This document shows positions 42,842-54,672 of a DNA stretch of 60,631 nt, piece by piece (position 1 is the first letter of the stretch; each line of letters opens with the position of its first letter). Both the position numbers and the translations under genes were made by a program. The stretch is from an uncultured Eubacteriales bacterium (GTDB lineage: Bacteria > Bacillota > Clostridia > Oscillospirales > Acutalibacteraceae): assembly GCA_900317025.1 (NCBI GenBank), contig ONFG01000015.1:1-60631 (forward strand), in the 5' to 3' direction. The notes under the pieces were generated by a model that saw only the letters and a program-made list of their open reading frames with translations, ran no database searches and was not told the origin of the DNA.

Positions 42842-43688
42842 TGCTGTCCGCCTCCTTGTTTCTGATAAGTCTGCAATTCTTTTCTCTGGACGTCTGCTCC
42901 ATCGAGCGGTACATCACGTTACGCTTCATAAGCTCGTCGAAATCGACCTCGTGACCGTCGAAATCCGGCCCGTCTACACACGCGAACTTCGTTTTCCCGC
43001 CGACGGTAAGGCGGCAGCCGCCGCACATTCCCGTGCCATCGATCATGATCGGGTTCATCGAGACGATCGTCTTGATGCCGTGCTGCTTTGTGAGCTGACA
43101 GACAGCTTTCATCATCGGGACGGGGCCGATCGCGATAACGAGGTCATAGTCCGCGCCGTTTTTGATGTTTTCTTCGAGGGCGTTCGTTACGAAGCCCTTG
43201 TTGCCGTTGGAGCCGTCGTCGGTCATGAGATACAGGTTATCGCTGACCGCCTTCATCTCGTCTTCGAGAATAATAAGGTCGGTATTGCGGAAGCCCGCGA
43301 TAACGTCTACCGCCGTCCCCATATTGTAGAGCGCCTTCGCCTGCGGGTAAGCGATTGCGCAGCCTGCGCCGCCGCCGATGACCGCTACCTTCTTGTAGCC
43401 CTCAAGCTCCGTCGCAGCGCCGAGAGGCCCTACGAAATCGAGAATATAGTCGCCCTGCTCCAGCGTATCGAGAAGCTGCGTGCTCGAGCCGACCTTCTGG
43501 TAAATGATCGTTACCGAGCCTTTTTCCTTGTCGGTATCGGCGATAGTCAGCGGGACGCGTTCGCCGAACTCGTCAACGCGGAATATGATGAACTGGCCGG
43601 GCTTCGCCTTTTTTGCAATAAGCGGCGCTTCGACCGCCATTTTTGTCATTGAAGGGTTAAGTGAGGTTTTTTCAAGGATCTTGTACAT
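42834..43688 (-). CDS. nfnA: NfnA, small subunit (FNR-like with 2Fe-2S cluster)
   Basis: A 284-residue ferredoxin-NADP reductase-like subunit. An N-terminal FAD barrel (KPGQFIIFRVDEFGERVPLTI) leads to a NAD(H) domain with AVIGGGAGCAIAYPQAK, and a C-terminal Cys cluster (MCGGCRLTVGGKTKFACVDGPDF) for the 2Fe-2S centre. It binds NAD(H) and delivers the high-potential branch of the bifurcation with NfnB. First gene of the pair, with its own promoter. Confidence 0.9.
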   Translation of the reverse strand: MYKILEKTSLNPSMTKMAVEAPLIAKKAKPGQFIIFRVDEFGERVPLTIADTDKEKGSVTIIYQKVGSSTQLLDTLEQGDYILDFVGPLGAATELEGYKKVAVIGGGAGCAIAYPQAKALYNMGTAVDVIAGFRNTDLIILEDEMKAVSDNLYLMTDDGSNGNKGFVTNALEENIKNGADYDLVIAIGPVPMMKAVCQLTKQHGIKTIVSMNPIMIDGTGMCGGCRLTVGGKTKFACVDGPDFDGHEVDFDELMKRNVMYRSMEQTSREKNCRLIRNKEADSNA

Positions 43689-43755
43689 ACTTCAAGACCT
43701 GCCTTTCGTTACATATACGGCGCAGCGCCGTTTCTCACAAACTATATAATACATT

Positions 43756-43784
43756 ATTATAATCCCAAAGTCCGAATTTTGCAA
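43756..43784 (-). promoter_or_regulatory. promoter of nfnAB
   Basis: On the minus strand TTGCAA (43779-43784), 17 nt and TATAAT (43756-43761), about 70 nt before the nfnA start. Confidence 0.75.
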
Positions 43785-43904
43785 GTGTTATTATACATTA
43801 CTTTTAAACGGGCGGTCGAGCGACCTCTGACCGTCCTTAGGGATACAGTTTTGACGCGGATACATAATTATAGCTTTCGAAAAGCTTTGTGCGCGTATTG
43901 CCTG

Positions 43905-44006
43905 CGGGCGCTTGCCCGCCGACCGCAGGCAGTACCGCACAACTTTATATGCAGCATATCTTTATTGCCGCATATTTTATTTTGTTCTTCCTGCAGCCAA
44001 CTAACC
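43905..44006 (-). repeat. family-3 repeat, copy A
   Basis: About 102 bp. Read on the minus strand it starts GGTTAGTTGGCTGCAGGAAG, then AACAAAATAAAATATGCGGC, and ends in GGTACTGCCTGCGGTC plus the hairpin GGCGGGCAAGCGCCC. Two further copies lie in tandem at 60308-60510. A partial match to the 3' hairpin of the third copy (GGGCGGTCGAGCGACC) lies at about 43809-43826. The rest of the 43785-44160 gap shows no gene. Confidence 0.85.
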
Positions 44007-44160
44007 GGGCGGATAATTTTAATAACGGCTTTGTGATTTAAGCTGCGGGGTTTTCTGCATTTTTCCGAAGCTTATACATTAAATATCGGACTTTTTGAAA
44101 CATTTTTGCAAGTTTTTAAAAAAATCCTGCATATTTTCTTCCGGATTTATGATTTACATA

Positions 44161-44189
44161 TTGATTTGCGGGCGGAAATGTAGTATAAT
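44161..44189 (+). promoter_or_regulatory. promoter of ddh
   Basis: TTGATT (44161-44166), 17 nt and TATAAT (44184-44189), about 54 nt before the ATG. Confidence 0.8.
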
Positions 44190-44242
44190 GTACCGTGTGA
44201 TATTGATATTTATTTCACAAATTTACAGAAGAGGTGTTTTCG

Positions 44243-45229
44243 ATGAGCATAAAAATTGGTATTTACGGCTACGGCAACCTCGGCAGAGGCGTTGAGCAGG
44301 CTATCAGAAAGAACAAGGACATGGAGCTTGCAGCCGTTTTTTCAAGGCGTGACCCCGCAGCTGTCAAGATCGCCACAGAGGGCGTTCCGGTCGTTTCGGC
44401 AGAAAAGGTAAGCGAATACAAAGACAAGATCGACGTTATGGTGATCTGCGGCGGCAGCGCGACCGATCTGCCTGTTATGACTCCGACGCTCGTCCGCGAC
44501 TTCAACGTTATCGACAGCTTCGATACTCACGCAAATATCCCCACCCATTTCGCAAATGTAGACAAGGCAGCCAAAGAGGGTGGAAAAGTCGGCATCATCT
44601 CCGTGGGTTGGGATCCCGGTATGTTCTCGCTTGCAAGACTTTACAGCAATTGCATCCTCACCGAGGGCGAGGATTACACATTCTGGGGCAAGGGCGTAAG
44701 CCAGGGTCACTCCGACGCAGTTCGCCGCATCGAAGGCGTTGTTGACGCAAGGCAGTACACCGTCCCTGTTGACGAGGCTCTCGAGGCAGTAAGAGCCGGC
44801 AAGAACCCGCAGCTCACAACGCGCGAGAAGCACAAGAGAGTTTGCTACGTTGTAGCGGCAGAGGGCGCGGATAAGGCTAAGATCGAGAACGAGATTAAGA
44901 CGATGCCGAACTACTTCGCAGACTACGACACGACCGTAAACTTCATCACCGCAGACGAGATGAAGCGCGACCACAGCGGTCTTCCCCACGGCGGCGTCGT
45001 TATCAGAAGCGGCAAGACGGGAGCAAACGACGAGCACAATCACGTTATCGAGTACAGCCTCAAGCTGGACTCCAACCCCGAGTTCACCGCAAGCGTTCTC
45101 ATCGCGTTCGCGCGCGCAGCAGTAAGGCTCAACAAGGAGGGTCAGTCCGGCTGCAAGACCGTCTTTGACGTTGCTCCGGCATACCTCAGCGCACAGAGCC
45201 ACGACGAGATCATCGCACATATGCTGTAA
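44243..45229 (+). CDS. ddh: meso-diaminopimelate D-dehydrogenase
   Basis: A 328-residue NADPH enzyme that makes meso-diaminopimelate in one step from tetrahydrodipicolinate, for lysine and for peptidoglycan cross-links. It has the Rossmann start IKIGIYGYGNLGRGVEQAI, SRRDP, VMVICGGSATDLP, DSFDTHANIPTHF and GWDPGMFSLARLY. The C-terminal FTASVLIAFARAAVRLNKEG is also typical. The ATG at 44243 follows GAGGTG at 6 nt; a GTG 9 nt earlier is inside that site. Monocistronic, closed by a terminator. Confidence 0.95.
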   Translation: MSIKIGIYGYGNLGRGVEQAIRKNKDMELAAVFSRRDPAAVKIATEGVPVVSAEKVSEYKDKIDVMVICGGSATDLPVMTPTLVRDFNVIDSFDTHANIPTHFANVDKAAKEGGKVGIISVGWDPGMFSLARLYSNCILTEGEDYTFWGKGVSQGHSDAVRRIEGVVDARQYTVPVDEALEAVRAGKNPQLTTREKHKRVCYVVAAEGADKAKIENEIKTMPNYFADYDTTVNFITADEMKRDHSGLPHGGVVIRSGKTGANDEHNHVIEYSLKLDSNPEFTASVLIAFARAAVRLNKEGQSGCKTVFDVAPAYLSAQSHDEIIAHML

Positions 45230-45287
45230 GACTGGCCCGATGTGATTTTCTGTTGCAAAATCATCATAAACGTACTATAATAATATC

Positions 45288-45318
45288 AAGCCGTCGTCTG
45301 GGAACAGGCGGCGGCTTA
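45288..45318 (+). terminator. terminator of ddh
   Basis: The stem AAGCCGTCGTC/GGCGGCGGCTT with G-U/T-G pairs, followed by ATTTTT. Confidence 0.9.
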
Positions 45319-45344
45319 TTTTTGACGATAAGGAGATCATCACA

Positions 45345-45872
45345 ATGGGCAGCGCAATCGGTCACTTCAAAACGATCACACGCCACCGCCACATGGTCAT
45401 AAAGCACTGCAAAAAGGCGGGCATACTCTTTCAGGGGCTTTTTCACGATCTGTCGAAATACTCCCCCACCGAGTTCATTCCCGGCGCGAAGTACTACCAA
45501 GGGAACCGCAGCCCGAACGAAGCCGAGCGCGAAGAATACGGCTACTCCAAAGCATGGCTGCACCACAAGGGGCGCAACCGTCACCACTTTGAATACTGGA
45601 CCGACTACAGCCCCGCCACAAGAAAAATGGAGGGCGTAAAGATGCCGCTGCGTTACGTCAAGGAGATGTTCTGCGACAGAGTAGCCGCAAGCAAGATCTA
45701 CATGGGCGACAAATACACCGACGACGCGCCCCTTAACTACTTCATGAAGGCGAAGAAAACGAGAATGATTCACCCCGAGACGTCCGACCTGCTCGAAAAG
45801 CTGCTGCGTATGCTTTCAGAAAAGGGCGAGGACGAGACGTTCAGGTACATTCGCAGCCTGAAGGATTATTAA
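45345..45872 (+). CDS. DUF5662 family protein
   Basis: A 175-residue cytoplasmic protein. A His/Asp-rich N-terminal half (HFKTITRHRHMVIKHCKKAGILFQGLFHDLSKYSPTEF) and later HHKGRNRHHFEYW recall HD-like metal-binding helices. The family is common in Clostridia and phages with no known activity. AAGGAG precedes the ATG, and a terminator follows 8 nt after the stop. Confidence 0.8.
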   Translation: MGSAIGHFKTITRHRHMVIKHCKKAGILFQGLFHDLSKYSPTEFIPGAKYYQGNRSPNEAEREEYGYSKAWLHHKGRNRHHFEYWTDYSPATRKMEGVKMPLRYVKEMFCDRVAASKIYMGDKYTDDAPLNYFMKAKKTRMIHPETSDLLEKLLRMLSEKGEDETFRYIRSLKDY

Positions 45873-45880
45873 AAGAAATA

Positions 45881-45901
45881 CCCCCGCAGTTAATGCGGGG
45901 G
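45881..45901. terminator. terminator between the DUF5662 gene and atpC
   Basis: The stem CCCCCGCA/TGCGGGGG with TGTTGTTAT on the plus side and TATTTCTTTT on the minus side; it can close both convergent units. Confidence 0.85.
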
Positions 45902-45940
45902 TGTTGTTATCCGGGTCAAAGTCATGCATAGCATACTTTC

Positions 45941-47625
<1,685 letters not shown>

Positions 47626-47644
47626 TCACTCCTTTTTATACATA

Positions 47645-48451
47645 TCAGTCGTCGCCGCTGCCGGCAACGATCTCGGTAATCTCCTGCGTGATGGCGCCCT
47701 GGCGCGCTCTGTTGTACTGAAGCTGCAGATCGTCGATCATCGTCTGTGCGTTCTTTCCGGCGGAGTCCATCGCCATTCTGCGCGCCGCTACCTCCGCGCA
47801 GAAGCTCTCTCTTACGCAGCCGATAAGCTTGCCGTTCAAATATTCGGGGATCGCCGTGTTGAGTATCGTCAGCTCGTCCGGCTCGAAGACCACGCCGACC
47901 TCGCTCGGCTTTTCCGAGACATCGAGCGGGAGCACCCACTTGATCGCTGCCTCCTGAGTCATGACGGAGATAGCCTTTGTGTAGATGATGCCGAGGCGGG
48001 AGAACTCGCCCTCCATATACTCGCGGCACAGCTCCTTTGAAAGCTGCGCGCCGTCGTCAAGAGAGAAGCTCTCGGACGAGATGAAGCCGCTTCCAAAGCG
48101 TTCGCACGCTCTCTTGCCTATCGGCACGAACTCGGCGTCCGGGTACTGCTTGGCAAGGCGGAAAACGTTAGCGTTGTAGCCGCCGGCAAGACCTCTGTCG
48201 CCCGCGATGACGATTATCCTTGTCCTGCCGCTCAGGTTTCCCTTGACGTAGGGGCTTTTGCGGCACTCGGCGCTTGCAGTGAGCTGGCGGACGATGCTCG
48301 AGACCGCCTTTGAATACTGGCGGCTCTTGTTCATGTTCTCGGTCGCGCGGCGTATCTTTGAAGCCGCAACGAAGCCCATTGCCGTGGTGAGGTGAAGCGT
48401 TGAGTCAACGCTCTTTATTCTGGTGCGAAGCGCTTTTGTATCTGCTCCCAC
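47645..48451 (-). CDS. atpG: F-type ATP synthase gamma subunit
   Basis: The 268-residue rotor shaft. The N-terminal helix (LRTRIKSVDSTLHLTTAMGFVAASKIRRA) and C-terminal helix (MAMDSAGKNAQTMIDDLQLQYNRARQGAITQEITEIVAG) form the coiled coil, with a Rossmann-like domain between. The start is GTG with GAGGTG upstream. It is slightly shorter than the usual 285 residues. Confidence 0.96.
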   Translation of the reverse strand: MGADTKALRTRIKSVDSTLHLTTAMGFVAASKIRRATENMNKSRQYSKAVSSIVRQLTASAECRKSPYVKGNLSGRTRIIVIAGDRGLAGGYNANVFRLAKQYPDAEFVPIGKRACERFGSGFISSESFSLDDGAQLSKELCREYMEGEFSRLGIIYTKAISVMTQEAAIKWVLPLDVSEKPSEVGVVFEPDELTILNTAIPEYLNGKLIGCVRESFCAEVAARRMAMDSAGKNAQTMIDDLQLQYNRARQGAITQEITEIVAGSGDD

Positions 48452-48455
48452 ATTA

Positions 48456-49949
48456 TCACCTCTTCATTTCTTTGAGAGTCGTTTTGAGCGATTCGATGTC
48501 GCTTTCGTCAAAGAAGCCCTCTTCGATGCGCTTTAAGAACTCCGTGTTCTCCGTTCTGAGCTTTTCGTAAAGGCGCTCCTCGTAGTCGTGGACCTTTGCG
48601 ACCGGGATGTCGTTAAGGTAACCGTTGATAACGGCGTAAACGATGGCGACCTGGCAGCCTACGTGAACGGGCGCGTTCCTGTTCTGCTTGAGCACCTCGA
48701 CGATTCTCTCTCCGAGGGCAAGCCTTGCCTTTGTGTCGGCGTCGAGGTCGGAGCCGAACTGCGAGAACGCCTGAAGCTCGCGGTACTGCGAGTAGAGAAG
48801 CTTAAGCTCGCCGGAAACCTTCTTCATGCCCTTCAGCTGAGCCGAGCCGCCTACACGGCTGACCGAGATACCCGGGTTGATAGCCGGCATGATTCCGGAG
48901 TGGAAAAGCTCAGTCTCGAGAAAGATCTGACCGTCGGTGATTGAGATTACGTTCGTCGGGATATACGCCGAAACGTCGCCCGCCTGAGTCTCGATGATCG
49001 GAAGCGCAGTTATCGAGCCGCCGCCGAATTCCTCGGAAACGCAAGCCGCTCTTTCGAGGAGTCTTGAATGAAGGTAGAATACGTCGCCGGGGTACGCCTC
49101 ACGTCCCGGCGGTCTGCGGATAAGCAGGGAGAGTGCACGGTAAGCTACGGCGTGCTTGCTGAGGTCGTCGTAAACGATGAGGACGTCCTTTCCCTGCTCG
49201 CGGAAATACTCCGCCATCGCGCAGCCTGTGTAGGGCGCGATATACTGGAGCGGTGCGCTGTCGGCCGCGGAAGCCGATACGATGATCGTATATTCCATCG
49301 CTCCGGCGCGTGAAAGCTCGTTTGCAAGCTGAACAACGGAGCTTGCCTTCTGACCTATCGCCACGTAGATGCACAGCACGCCCGTGTTCTTCTGGTTGAT
49401 GATCGTGTCGATGGCGATCTCGGTCTTACCGGTCTGGCGGTCGCCGATGATAAGCTCACGCTGACCTCTGCCGATCGGGATCATACTGTCGATCGCCTTG
49501 ATGCCGGTCTGCATCGGCTTTGAGACGCTCTTTCTCTCGATGATGCCGGGCGCCTCAGCCTCGATCGGCTTCGTTTTGGTGCAGTGGGTCGGCCCTTTGC
49601 CGTCGATCGGCTCGCCGAGCGCGTTCACGACTCGGCCGAGAAGCTCCTCGCCCACCGGAACGGAGAGAACGCGTCCCGTTCTTCTTACGGTCGTACCCTC
49701 TTTGATGTTATTTGTATCGGACAAAACGGCTACGGAAACGGTCTCGCTCTCAAGGTTCTGCGCCACGCCGCAGGAGCCGTCTTCAAATTCAAGAAGCTCA
49801 CTCGCCATGCACTCGCGCAGACCGTACACCCTTGCGATGCCGTCGCCGACGAGTACGACCGTACCCGTCTCCGCCATTTCGATCTTTGATTTGTAGTCTT
49901 TTATCTGCTTTTTTATAATGCTGCTGATTTCCTCAGGCTTACGGCTCAT
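48456..49949 (-). CDS. atpA: F-type ATP synthase alpha subunit
   Basis: The 497-residue regulatory nucleotide-binding subunit of F1. The P-loop is [15 protein letters not shown]. The [30 protein letters not shown] block and [22 protein letters not shown] are classic. Its ATG overlaps the atpH stop (ATGA). Confidence 0.98.
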   Translation of the reverse strand: MSRKPEEISSIIKKQIKDYKSKIEMAETGTVVLVGDGIARVYGLRECMASELLEFEDGSCGVAQNLESETVSVAVLSDTNNIKEGTTVRRTGRVLSVPVGEELLGRVVNALGEPIDGKGPTHCTKTKPIEAEAPGIIERKSVSKPMQTGIKAIDSMIPIGRGQRELIIGDRQTGKTEIAIDTIINQKNTGVLCIYVAIGQKASSVVQLANELSRAGAMEYTIIVSASAADSAPLQYIAPYTGCAMAEYFREQGKDVLIVYDDLSKHAVAYRALSLLIRRPPGREAYPGDVFYLHSRLLERAACVSEEFGGGSITALPIIETQAGDVSAYIPTNVISITDGQIFLETELFHSGIMPAINPGISVSRVGGSAQLKGMKKVSGELKLLYSQYRELQAFSQFGSDLDADTKARLALGERIVEVLKQNRNAPVHVGCQVAIVYAVINGYLNDIPVAKVHDYEERLYEKLRTENTEFLKRIEEGFFDESDIESLKTTLKEMKR

Positions 49950-50476
49950 TTCTCTATCACTTCCTTAATATCGTGCAGTCTGCGCCTGAGACTGCCGTCG
50001 AAGACCTTGCCGTCGACATAGACGATCAGTCCGCCTAAAACGGCGCTGCTGCTGATGCACTCCATGACGACCTCTTTGCCGCACATTTTTTCAAGCTTCG
50101 CCTTGAGCTTCTCCTTCTCCGCAGACTTCAGCGGCACGGCGGAGATGACTCTCGCCTTTGCGACGCCCTTCGACGCTCTGTAAAGGTCGTTGAAGTCGTG
50201 GATGATCTTGTAGACGCTGCGAATGCTGTCTTTCTGGCAAAGTATCTTCAAAAACGAGATCACATACTCGCAAAGTGCGTCACCGAACGCCTCGTCGATG
50301 GCGTCCATACGCTCGTTTATAGGGATATTCGGCGAGGAGAGAAGGTCGGCGTAAACGGGGTTCTCGCGAAACTGAGAGATCACGACGCCGAGGTCTTCAT
50401 GAACTCTTTCGAGCATATCCTCTTCTGCCGCCAGCTCAAACAAAGCCGACGCGTATTCCTTACTCGTGTCCGTCAT
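49946..50476 (-). CDS. atpH: F-type ATP synthase delta subunit
   Basis: The 176-residue stator cap joining F1 to the b stalk. It has the N-terminal helical bundle ([22 protein letters not shown]) and the C-terminal [23 protein letters not shown] typical of OSCP/delta. The ATG at 50476 follows AGGTGA at 5 nt; a GTG 9 nt earlier is less likely. It overlaps atpF by 17 nt. Confidence 0.94.
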   Translation of the reverse strand: MTDTSKEYASALFELAAEEDMLERVHEDLGVVISQFRENPVYADLLSSPNIPINERMDAIDEAFGDALCEYVISFLKILCQKDSIRSVYKIIHDFNDLYRASKGVAKARVISAVPLKSAEKEKLKAKLEKMCGKEVVMECISSSAVLGGLIVYVDGKVFDGSLRRRLHDIKEVIEK

Positions 50477-50975
50477 ATTCGTCACCTAAATTCTCAATAA
50501 ACGAATCGATAAGCTTTCTGTGGTCTTCCTTGTTTATCTCCCTTTCGAGGATCTTTTCGCTCAAAAGCGTCGAGACCTCGGTGATCTCGTGCTTGATCTC
50601 GGACTGAGCTTTTTTAAACTCCAGCCCGGCGTCGGTCTTCGCCTGGCTGACGATGTCGTCGGCCTTTTCCTTGGCGTTCGAGAGAATCTTGTCGCTCTTG
50701 CGCTGAGCCTTCTGCTTTGCTTCCTTCACGATCTCGGCCGCCTCTTCGTCGGCGCCCGTGAGCTTTTCCTCGTAGAGTTTCCTGCGGTTTTCAGCTTCTT
50801 CGCTCGCCTTTTTCGCGTTTTCGAGATCGTTGTCGATAATCCCCTGGCGCTTTGCAAGCATATTCTCCACGGGCTTGTAAAGGAATTTTTTCAGAATGAT
50901 GAAAAGGATCAAAAGGTTAAGAATGGAAATGATGATCTGCCATATATTAACGGATATAACCTCTGATGACTGCAT
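50460..50975 (-). CDS. atpF: F-type ATP synthase b subunit
   Basis: A 171-residue stator stalk with one N-terminal membrane helix (NIWQIIISILNLLILFIILKKFLYKPV) and a long charged coiled coil, as in all b subunits. Only one b gene is present, so a homodimer is expected. Confidence 0.96.
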   Translation of the reverse strand: MQSSEVISVNIWQIIISILNLLILFIILKKFLYKPVENMLAKRQGIIDNDLENAKKASEEAENRRKLYEEKLTGADEEAAEIVKEAKQKAQRKSDKILSNAKEKADDIVSQAKTDAGLEFKKAQSEIKHEITEVSTLLSEKILEREINKEDHRKLIDSFIENLGDEYDGHE

Positions 50976-50993
50976 AATAACAACTCCAAACTA

Positions 50994-51290
<297 letters not shown>

Positions 51291-51322
51291 TTACTCCTTT
51301 GTTTTGTTCAGATTTTTTTGTG

Positions 51323-52216
51323 TTATTTGGCAAGAGCCTTTCTTTTCAGCTTCTCTTTATAGTCCTCCTCCGGGAAGCCGGACGAGATGTAGAGCATCGT
51401 CAGCATCGCGAAGATGAACGCCTGGAGAAGTCCGCTGAAAATGTCGAAATAAACGGAGAGCACCGCGGGGATACCGATCTGCAAAAACGGGATATCGCCG
51501 AGCGCGCCGGGCAGCCTTCCGAAGATCATCGCGGAAAGCGACTGCAGAGCCGCCGCTACCAGCACCGAGATAACGGAGCCGGAGAGGATGTTGCCGTAGT
51601 GACGGAACGCCATCGAAACCGGAGTCGCAAACTCGCTGATAACGTTGAGCGGCGTAAGGAATGCGACCGGCTCGGTGTAGCTTTTGAGGTAATGGAGCGG
51701 ACCGCACTTGAATTTGTAATAAGTGATAAGTATGAACACCAGTATCGCCCAGCCGCCTACGACGTTTAAGTCTGACGTCGGCGGGTAAAGCCCGACGAGC
51801 GTCAGCAGGCTCGACAGCGCCGAAAGCACCATAACCGCCGCCACGAACGGCGCGAAGTCTTTGAAGAACTCGCCCATATTGTCCATAACGAGGTGCTGGG
51901 TCTGCTCTATTGCCCATTCCACGATGTGCTGCCGCTTTGTGGGTCGGGTAGGCGACATCCCGTGAGTAAGGTACAGACAGAGGAAGAGCACCGAGACGAT
52001 AACCAGCCACGAATTCACCTGCGCCTCGGTTATCGGGAGCGGCTGCAGCGGCATATTTATCGTGAAATAGATCCGCGCGCCGGCAATCTCGATGCCGCTT
52101 GACGCCGGTGTCAGAAGGATATACAGCGCTATGCCGAAGAGTATCGGGACTGCCGCGAGTATGAGCAGCAGCGCGTCAACCGCCTTGAATTTCGCGCTAT
52201 ATCTGTTTTCATTCAC
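51323..52216 (-). CDS. atpB: F-type ATP synthase a subunit
   Basis: A 297-residue membrane subunit with five to six helices that provides the ion half-channels next to the c ring. The segment PVSMAFRHYGNILSGSVISVLV carries the essential Arg. The start is GTG with GGTGGTG upstream. Confidence 0.94.
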   Translation of the reverse strand: MNENRYSAKFKAVDALLLILAAVPILFGIALYILLTPASSGIEIAGARIYFTINMPLQPLPITEAQVNSWLVIVSVLFLCLYLTHGMSPTRPTKRQHIVEWAIEQTQHLVMDNMGEFFKDFAPFVAAVMVLSALSSLLTLVGLYPPTSDLNVVGGWAILVFILITYYKFKCGPLHYLKSYTEPVAFLTPLNVISEFATPVSMAFRHYGNILSGSVISVLVAAALQSLSAMIFGRLPGALGDIPFLQIGIPAVLSVYFDIFSGLLQAFIFAMLTMLYISSGFPEEDYKEKLKRKALAK

Positions 52217-52256
52217 TTTGTTGATTCACCACCTTTGAGTATTTCGTTTACAAGGG

Positions 52257-52655
52257 TCATTCGCCCTCGCCCGTTTCCTTCGCCTTTTTATCGAACAGCG
52301 GGCGGAAAGCAATGGCTGCACGCGGGAAGAAAAGAGGCAGGATCGCCGCTATCGGGTTAAAGAAGAAAACGCCGACAGCGCCGAGCGCAAGCTGCATGAG
52401 CATTCTCATGCTCTGCGAAAAACGCATGAGCTGCGCCGCGTCTTTTTCGTCCTTGTCGACGGCATTCTGGATAGTCACCCCCATAAGCAGGAAGTTGAAG
52501 ATCGCCGCCGCCGCCGAGATGAGGTTGCCAAAGAGGACGTCGGGCTTCCACAAGCCGATCACCAAAAACACCGACTGCATCACCGCGCTGAGGATAAGCG
52601 TCCACGCGGCAATATAGAGCGTTTCTTTTTTAACGGTCTCGTCGAGCTTCTTCAT
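52257..52655 (-). CDS. atpI: AtpI-like membrane protein of the ATP synthase operon
   Basis: A 132-residue protein with four predicted helices at the position of atpI, first in the operon. AtpI/UncI proteins help c-ring assembly or ion supply; the family is diverse and the assignment rests on position, size and topology. ATG 52655 follows AAAGGTGTGG. Confidence 0.7.
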   Translation of the reverse strand: MKKLDETVKKETLYIAAWTLILSAVMQSVFLVIGLWKPDVLFGNLISAAAAIFNFLLMGVTIQNAVDKDEKDAAQLMRFSQSMRMLMQLALGAVGVFFFNPIAAILPLFFPRAAIAFRPLFDKKAKETGEGE

Positions 52656-52720
52656 ACCGAATCGCCACACCTTTCACAAATAATCTACTCGATTTTTGTT
52701 ATAATCGAACAACCAAATTT

Positions 52721-52749
52721 ATTATAACAAAAAGGGAATTTTTGCGCAA
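52721..52749 (-). promoter_or_regulatory. promoter of the F-type ATP synthase operon
   Basis: On the minus strand TTGCGC (52744-52749), 17 nt and TATAAT (52721-52726), about 65 nt before atpI. The rest of the gap to 52880 holds no gene. Confidence 0.65.
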
Positions 52750-52880
52750 TAGCTAACTTAGATAAACGGGAGATTTTTTGCGCCGCTTTTTTGATTAAAA
52801 GGGGTAAACACGCCGGAAGAAATGCGGTAATAATCGGACTTCTCACCGTTTCGGCGAACTTTAATGATGATTATAGCATA

Positions 52881-52924
52881 AAACTGACCAAAAGTCAATA
52901 GCTGAAATGACTTTTGGTCAGTTT
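52881..52924 (-). terminator. terminator of the MutS-like gene
   Basis: A near-perfect 17-bp stem AAACTGACCAAAAGTCA/TGACTTTTGGTCAGTTT, with A/T-rich flanks on both sides. Confidence 0.85.
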
Positions 52925-52965
52925 TATTTCTTTTAGTGTAGGTTTGCTGTATTTTAACCCCTCAG

Positions 52966-54672
52966 TCACTCCTGTGCCGCGCTGCCGTCAAGCGCTGCCT
53001 TTATCTGCTCGAAGGTAACGCCGTATTTTACGGCGATGTCTCTCGCGTAGGAGACGCCCTGCGGCGGGGCGATCGAGATCTTGAAGGAGCGCTGACCGTG
53101 GTCTACGCCCGTGACGAGGCTCTCGACAGCGCTCGTGCCTTCCGTCTCGGAGTTCATCTTGTCGAGGTTCTTTGCAAGCTCGTGCATATGCGTGTTGAAG
53201 ATAGTCCTTGTGCCGACGTAGCGCATCGCCTTCACGACGTCGCGGGCAATGTACAGACCCTCGGATACGTTCGTCGTGGCAAGGCTCTCGTTGAAGAGGA
53301 GAAGACTCTTGTCGGTGGCGGTGCGGAAGATCTCAGCGATGCGCTGCGATTCCTCGCCGAGCCTGCCGAGGTCGACCGTTTCGTTCTCGTCGGCGGGGAA
53401 ATGGGTAAAGATGTTGTCGCACGGGCTGAAAGAGAACGTGTCGGCGGGAACGTAGATGCCGTTCTGCGCGAGCAGCACAGCAAGCCCGACCGCCTGGGTG
53501 AACGTCGTCTTTCCGCCTCTGTTCGGGCCGGTAAGAATGTAGATGCGCGCCTTGTCGGAGAACTCGAAGTCGTTGCCGATTATCTCAAATGCGCCCTCCG
53601 CACACGCCTTTACTGCAAGCTTCATGTTGTAAAGCCCGGTCGCGTAAAGCTCGCGGCTCTCCGCGGGGAGAAGCTGCGGCTTGCAGAGGCGGCAGCCCGT
53701 CTGCTGCAGGCGCTCGATGTAGTCCGCCCAGCGGATATAGAAAACGATCTCCGGAACGAGCGAAACGAGTGTAAAGCCGCTGATGCTGACGTACTTGTGG
53801 AGAGTTGACTTGATCGAGCGGACGATCTTCTTGACGATCGCCGTCATCGTCTTCGTGAGCGCGCCGGAGAGCGCGTCGGCTCCGGTCGGAATGCCGTCGC
53901 TCATAAGACTTACGTCGTGCTGCGCTCCGACGACCACCTCGCCGAAGCCCATGCGCACGCCCGACGGGTTCTGCGGGTGGAACGACTTCATGCTCGCGAA
54001 GCCCTTGTCGGTATTCAGCTCGTCGCCGTTCTGGGAAAGATGGCCCATAAAGCTGCGCAGAATTCCGCTGCTGCCGATCGTGAACTTATTAACAGAGATG
54101 ATCCCGGCGTTGACCGGGCGCAGCAGGTTGTCGAGGTTGACGCCGATGGTGATGCTGCGGATCTGCTTTGCGATCTCCATGGCTTCGACGATGTCCTTCT
54201 TGATCTCGGGGAAGCCGGAGTTGTCGTGGATATCGGTGACGATGCTTTTAAGCTCGAGCAACCCCTTTGAGGCGATCTCGGCGCCCTCGAGCGACTTCTT
54301 GATACTGGTGATGCACTCGACGTAGCCGTCGATCTCGCGCAGGCGGTTTATCAGCGCCCAAAGGTCCGAGGCGTCGGAGTCCTTCTTGAACTTTTCAAGC
54401 TCCCTAAGGTCGCTTAAGTTCGCGAGAAGCTGCTCCAGCTCCACGCGCAGGTGCGGGTTTCGGTAGAGGTCGTCGAAGATGTCGCAGCGGTACGAGATAA
54501 CGTCTTCGTCGCAGGTGAGCTGCGTCATAAGGTTCTTTATGCTGCCGCGCTCGAACGCGTCGTCCGTAAGCGCGGCGCATATGTAGTCAATGGACAGATC
54601 GCCCACCGCCTGCGGCGGGAGCGTGTTGTAAACGGCGGCTGAATCGCTCGGGTGCAGAAGACTGAAATCCAT
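52966..54672 (-). CDS. MutS-like ATPase without mismatch-recognition domain
   Basis: A 568-residue protein. The C-terminal 230 residues are a MutS domain V ATPase with Walker A ILTGPNRGGKTTFTQA and a Walker B region LLLFNESLATTNVSEG, in which the usual Asp-Glu is Asn-Glu, followed by TIFNTHMHELA. The N-terminal 330 residues are helical, like the MutS clamp/lever core. The mismatch-binding domain I with its Phe-x-Glu is missing, and there is no Smr domain as in MutS2. It is likely a DNA- or nucleic-acid-clamping ATPase of unknown target, monocistronic. ATG 54672 follows GAGGTG. Confidence 0.85.
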   Translation of the reverse strand: MDFSLLHPSDSAAVYNTLPPQAVGDLSIDYICAALTDDAFERGSIKNLMTQLTCDEDVISYRCDIFDDLYRNPHLRVELEQLLANLSDLRELEKFKKDSDASDLWALINRLREIDGYVECITSIKKSLEGAEIASKGLLELKSIVTDIHDNSGFPEIKKDIVEAMEIAKQIRSITIGVNLDNLLRPVNAGIISVNKFTIGSSGILRSFMGHLSQNGDELNTDKGFASMKSFHPQNPSGVRMGFGEVVVGAQHDVSLMSDGIPTGADALSGALTKTMTAIVKKIVRSIKSTLHKYVSISGFTLVSLVPEIVFYIRWADYIERLQQTGCRLCKPQLLPAESRELYATGLYNMKLAVKACAEGAFEIIGNDFEFSDKARIYILTGPNRGGKTTFTQAVGLAVLLAQNGIYVPADTFSFSPCDNIFTHFPADENETVDLGRLGEESQRIAEIFRTATDKSLLLFNESLATTNVSEGLYIARDVVKAMRYVGTRTIFNTHMHELAKNLDKMNSETEGTSAVESLVTGVDHGQRSFKISIAPPQGVSYARDIAVKYGVTFEQIKAALDGSAAQE

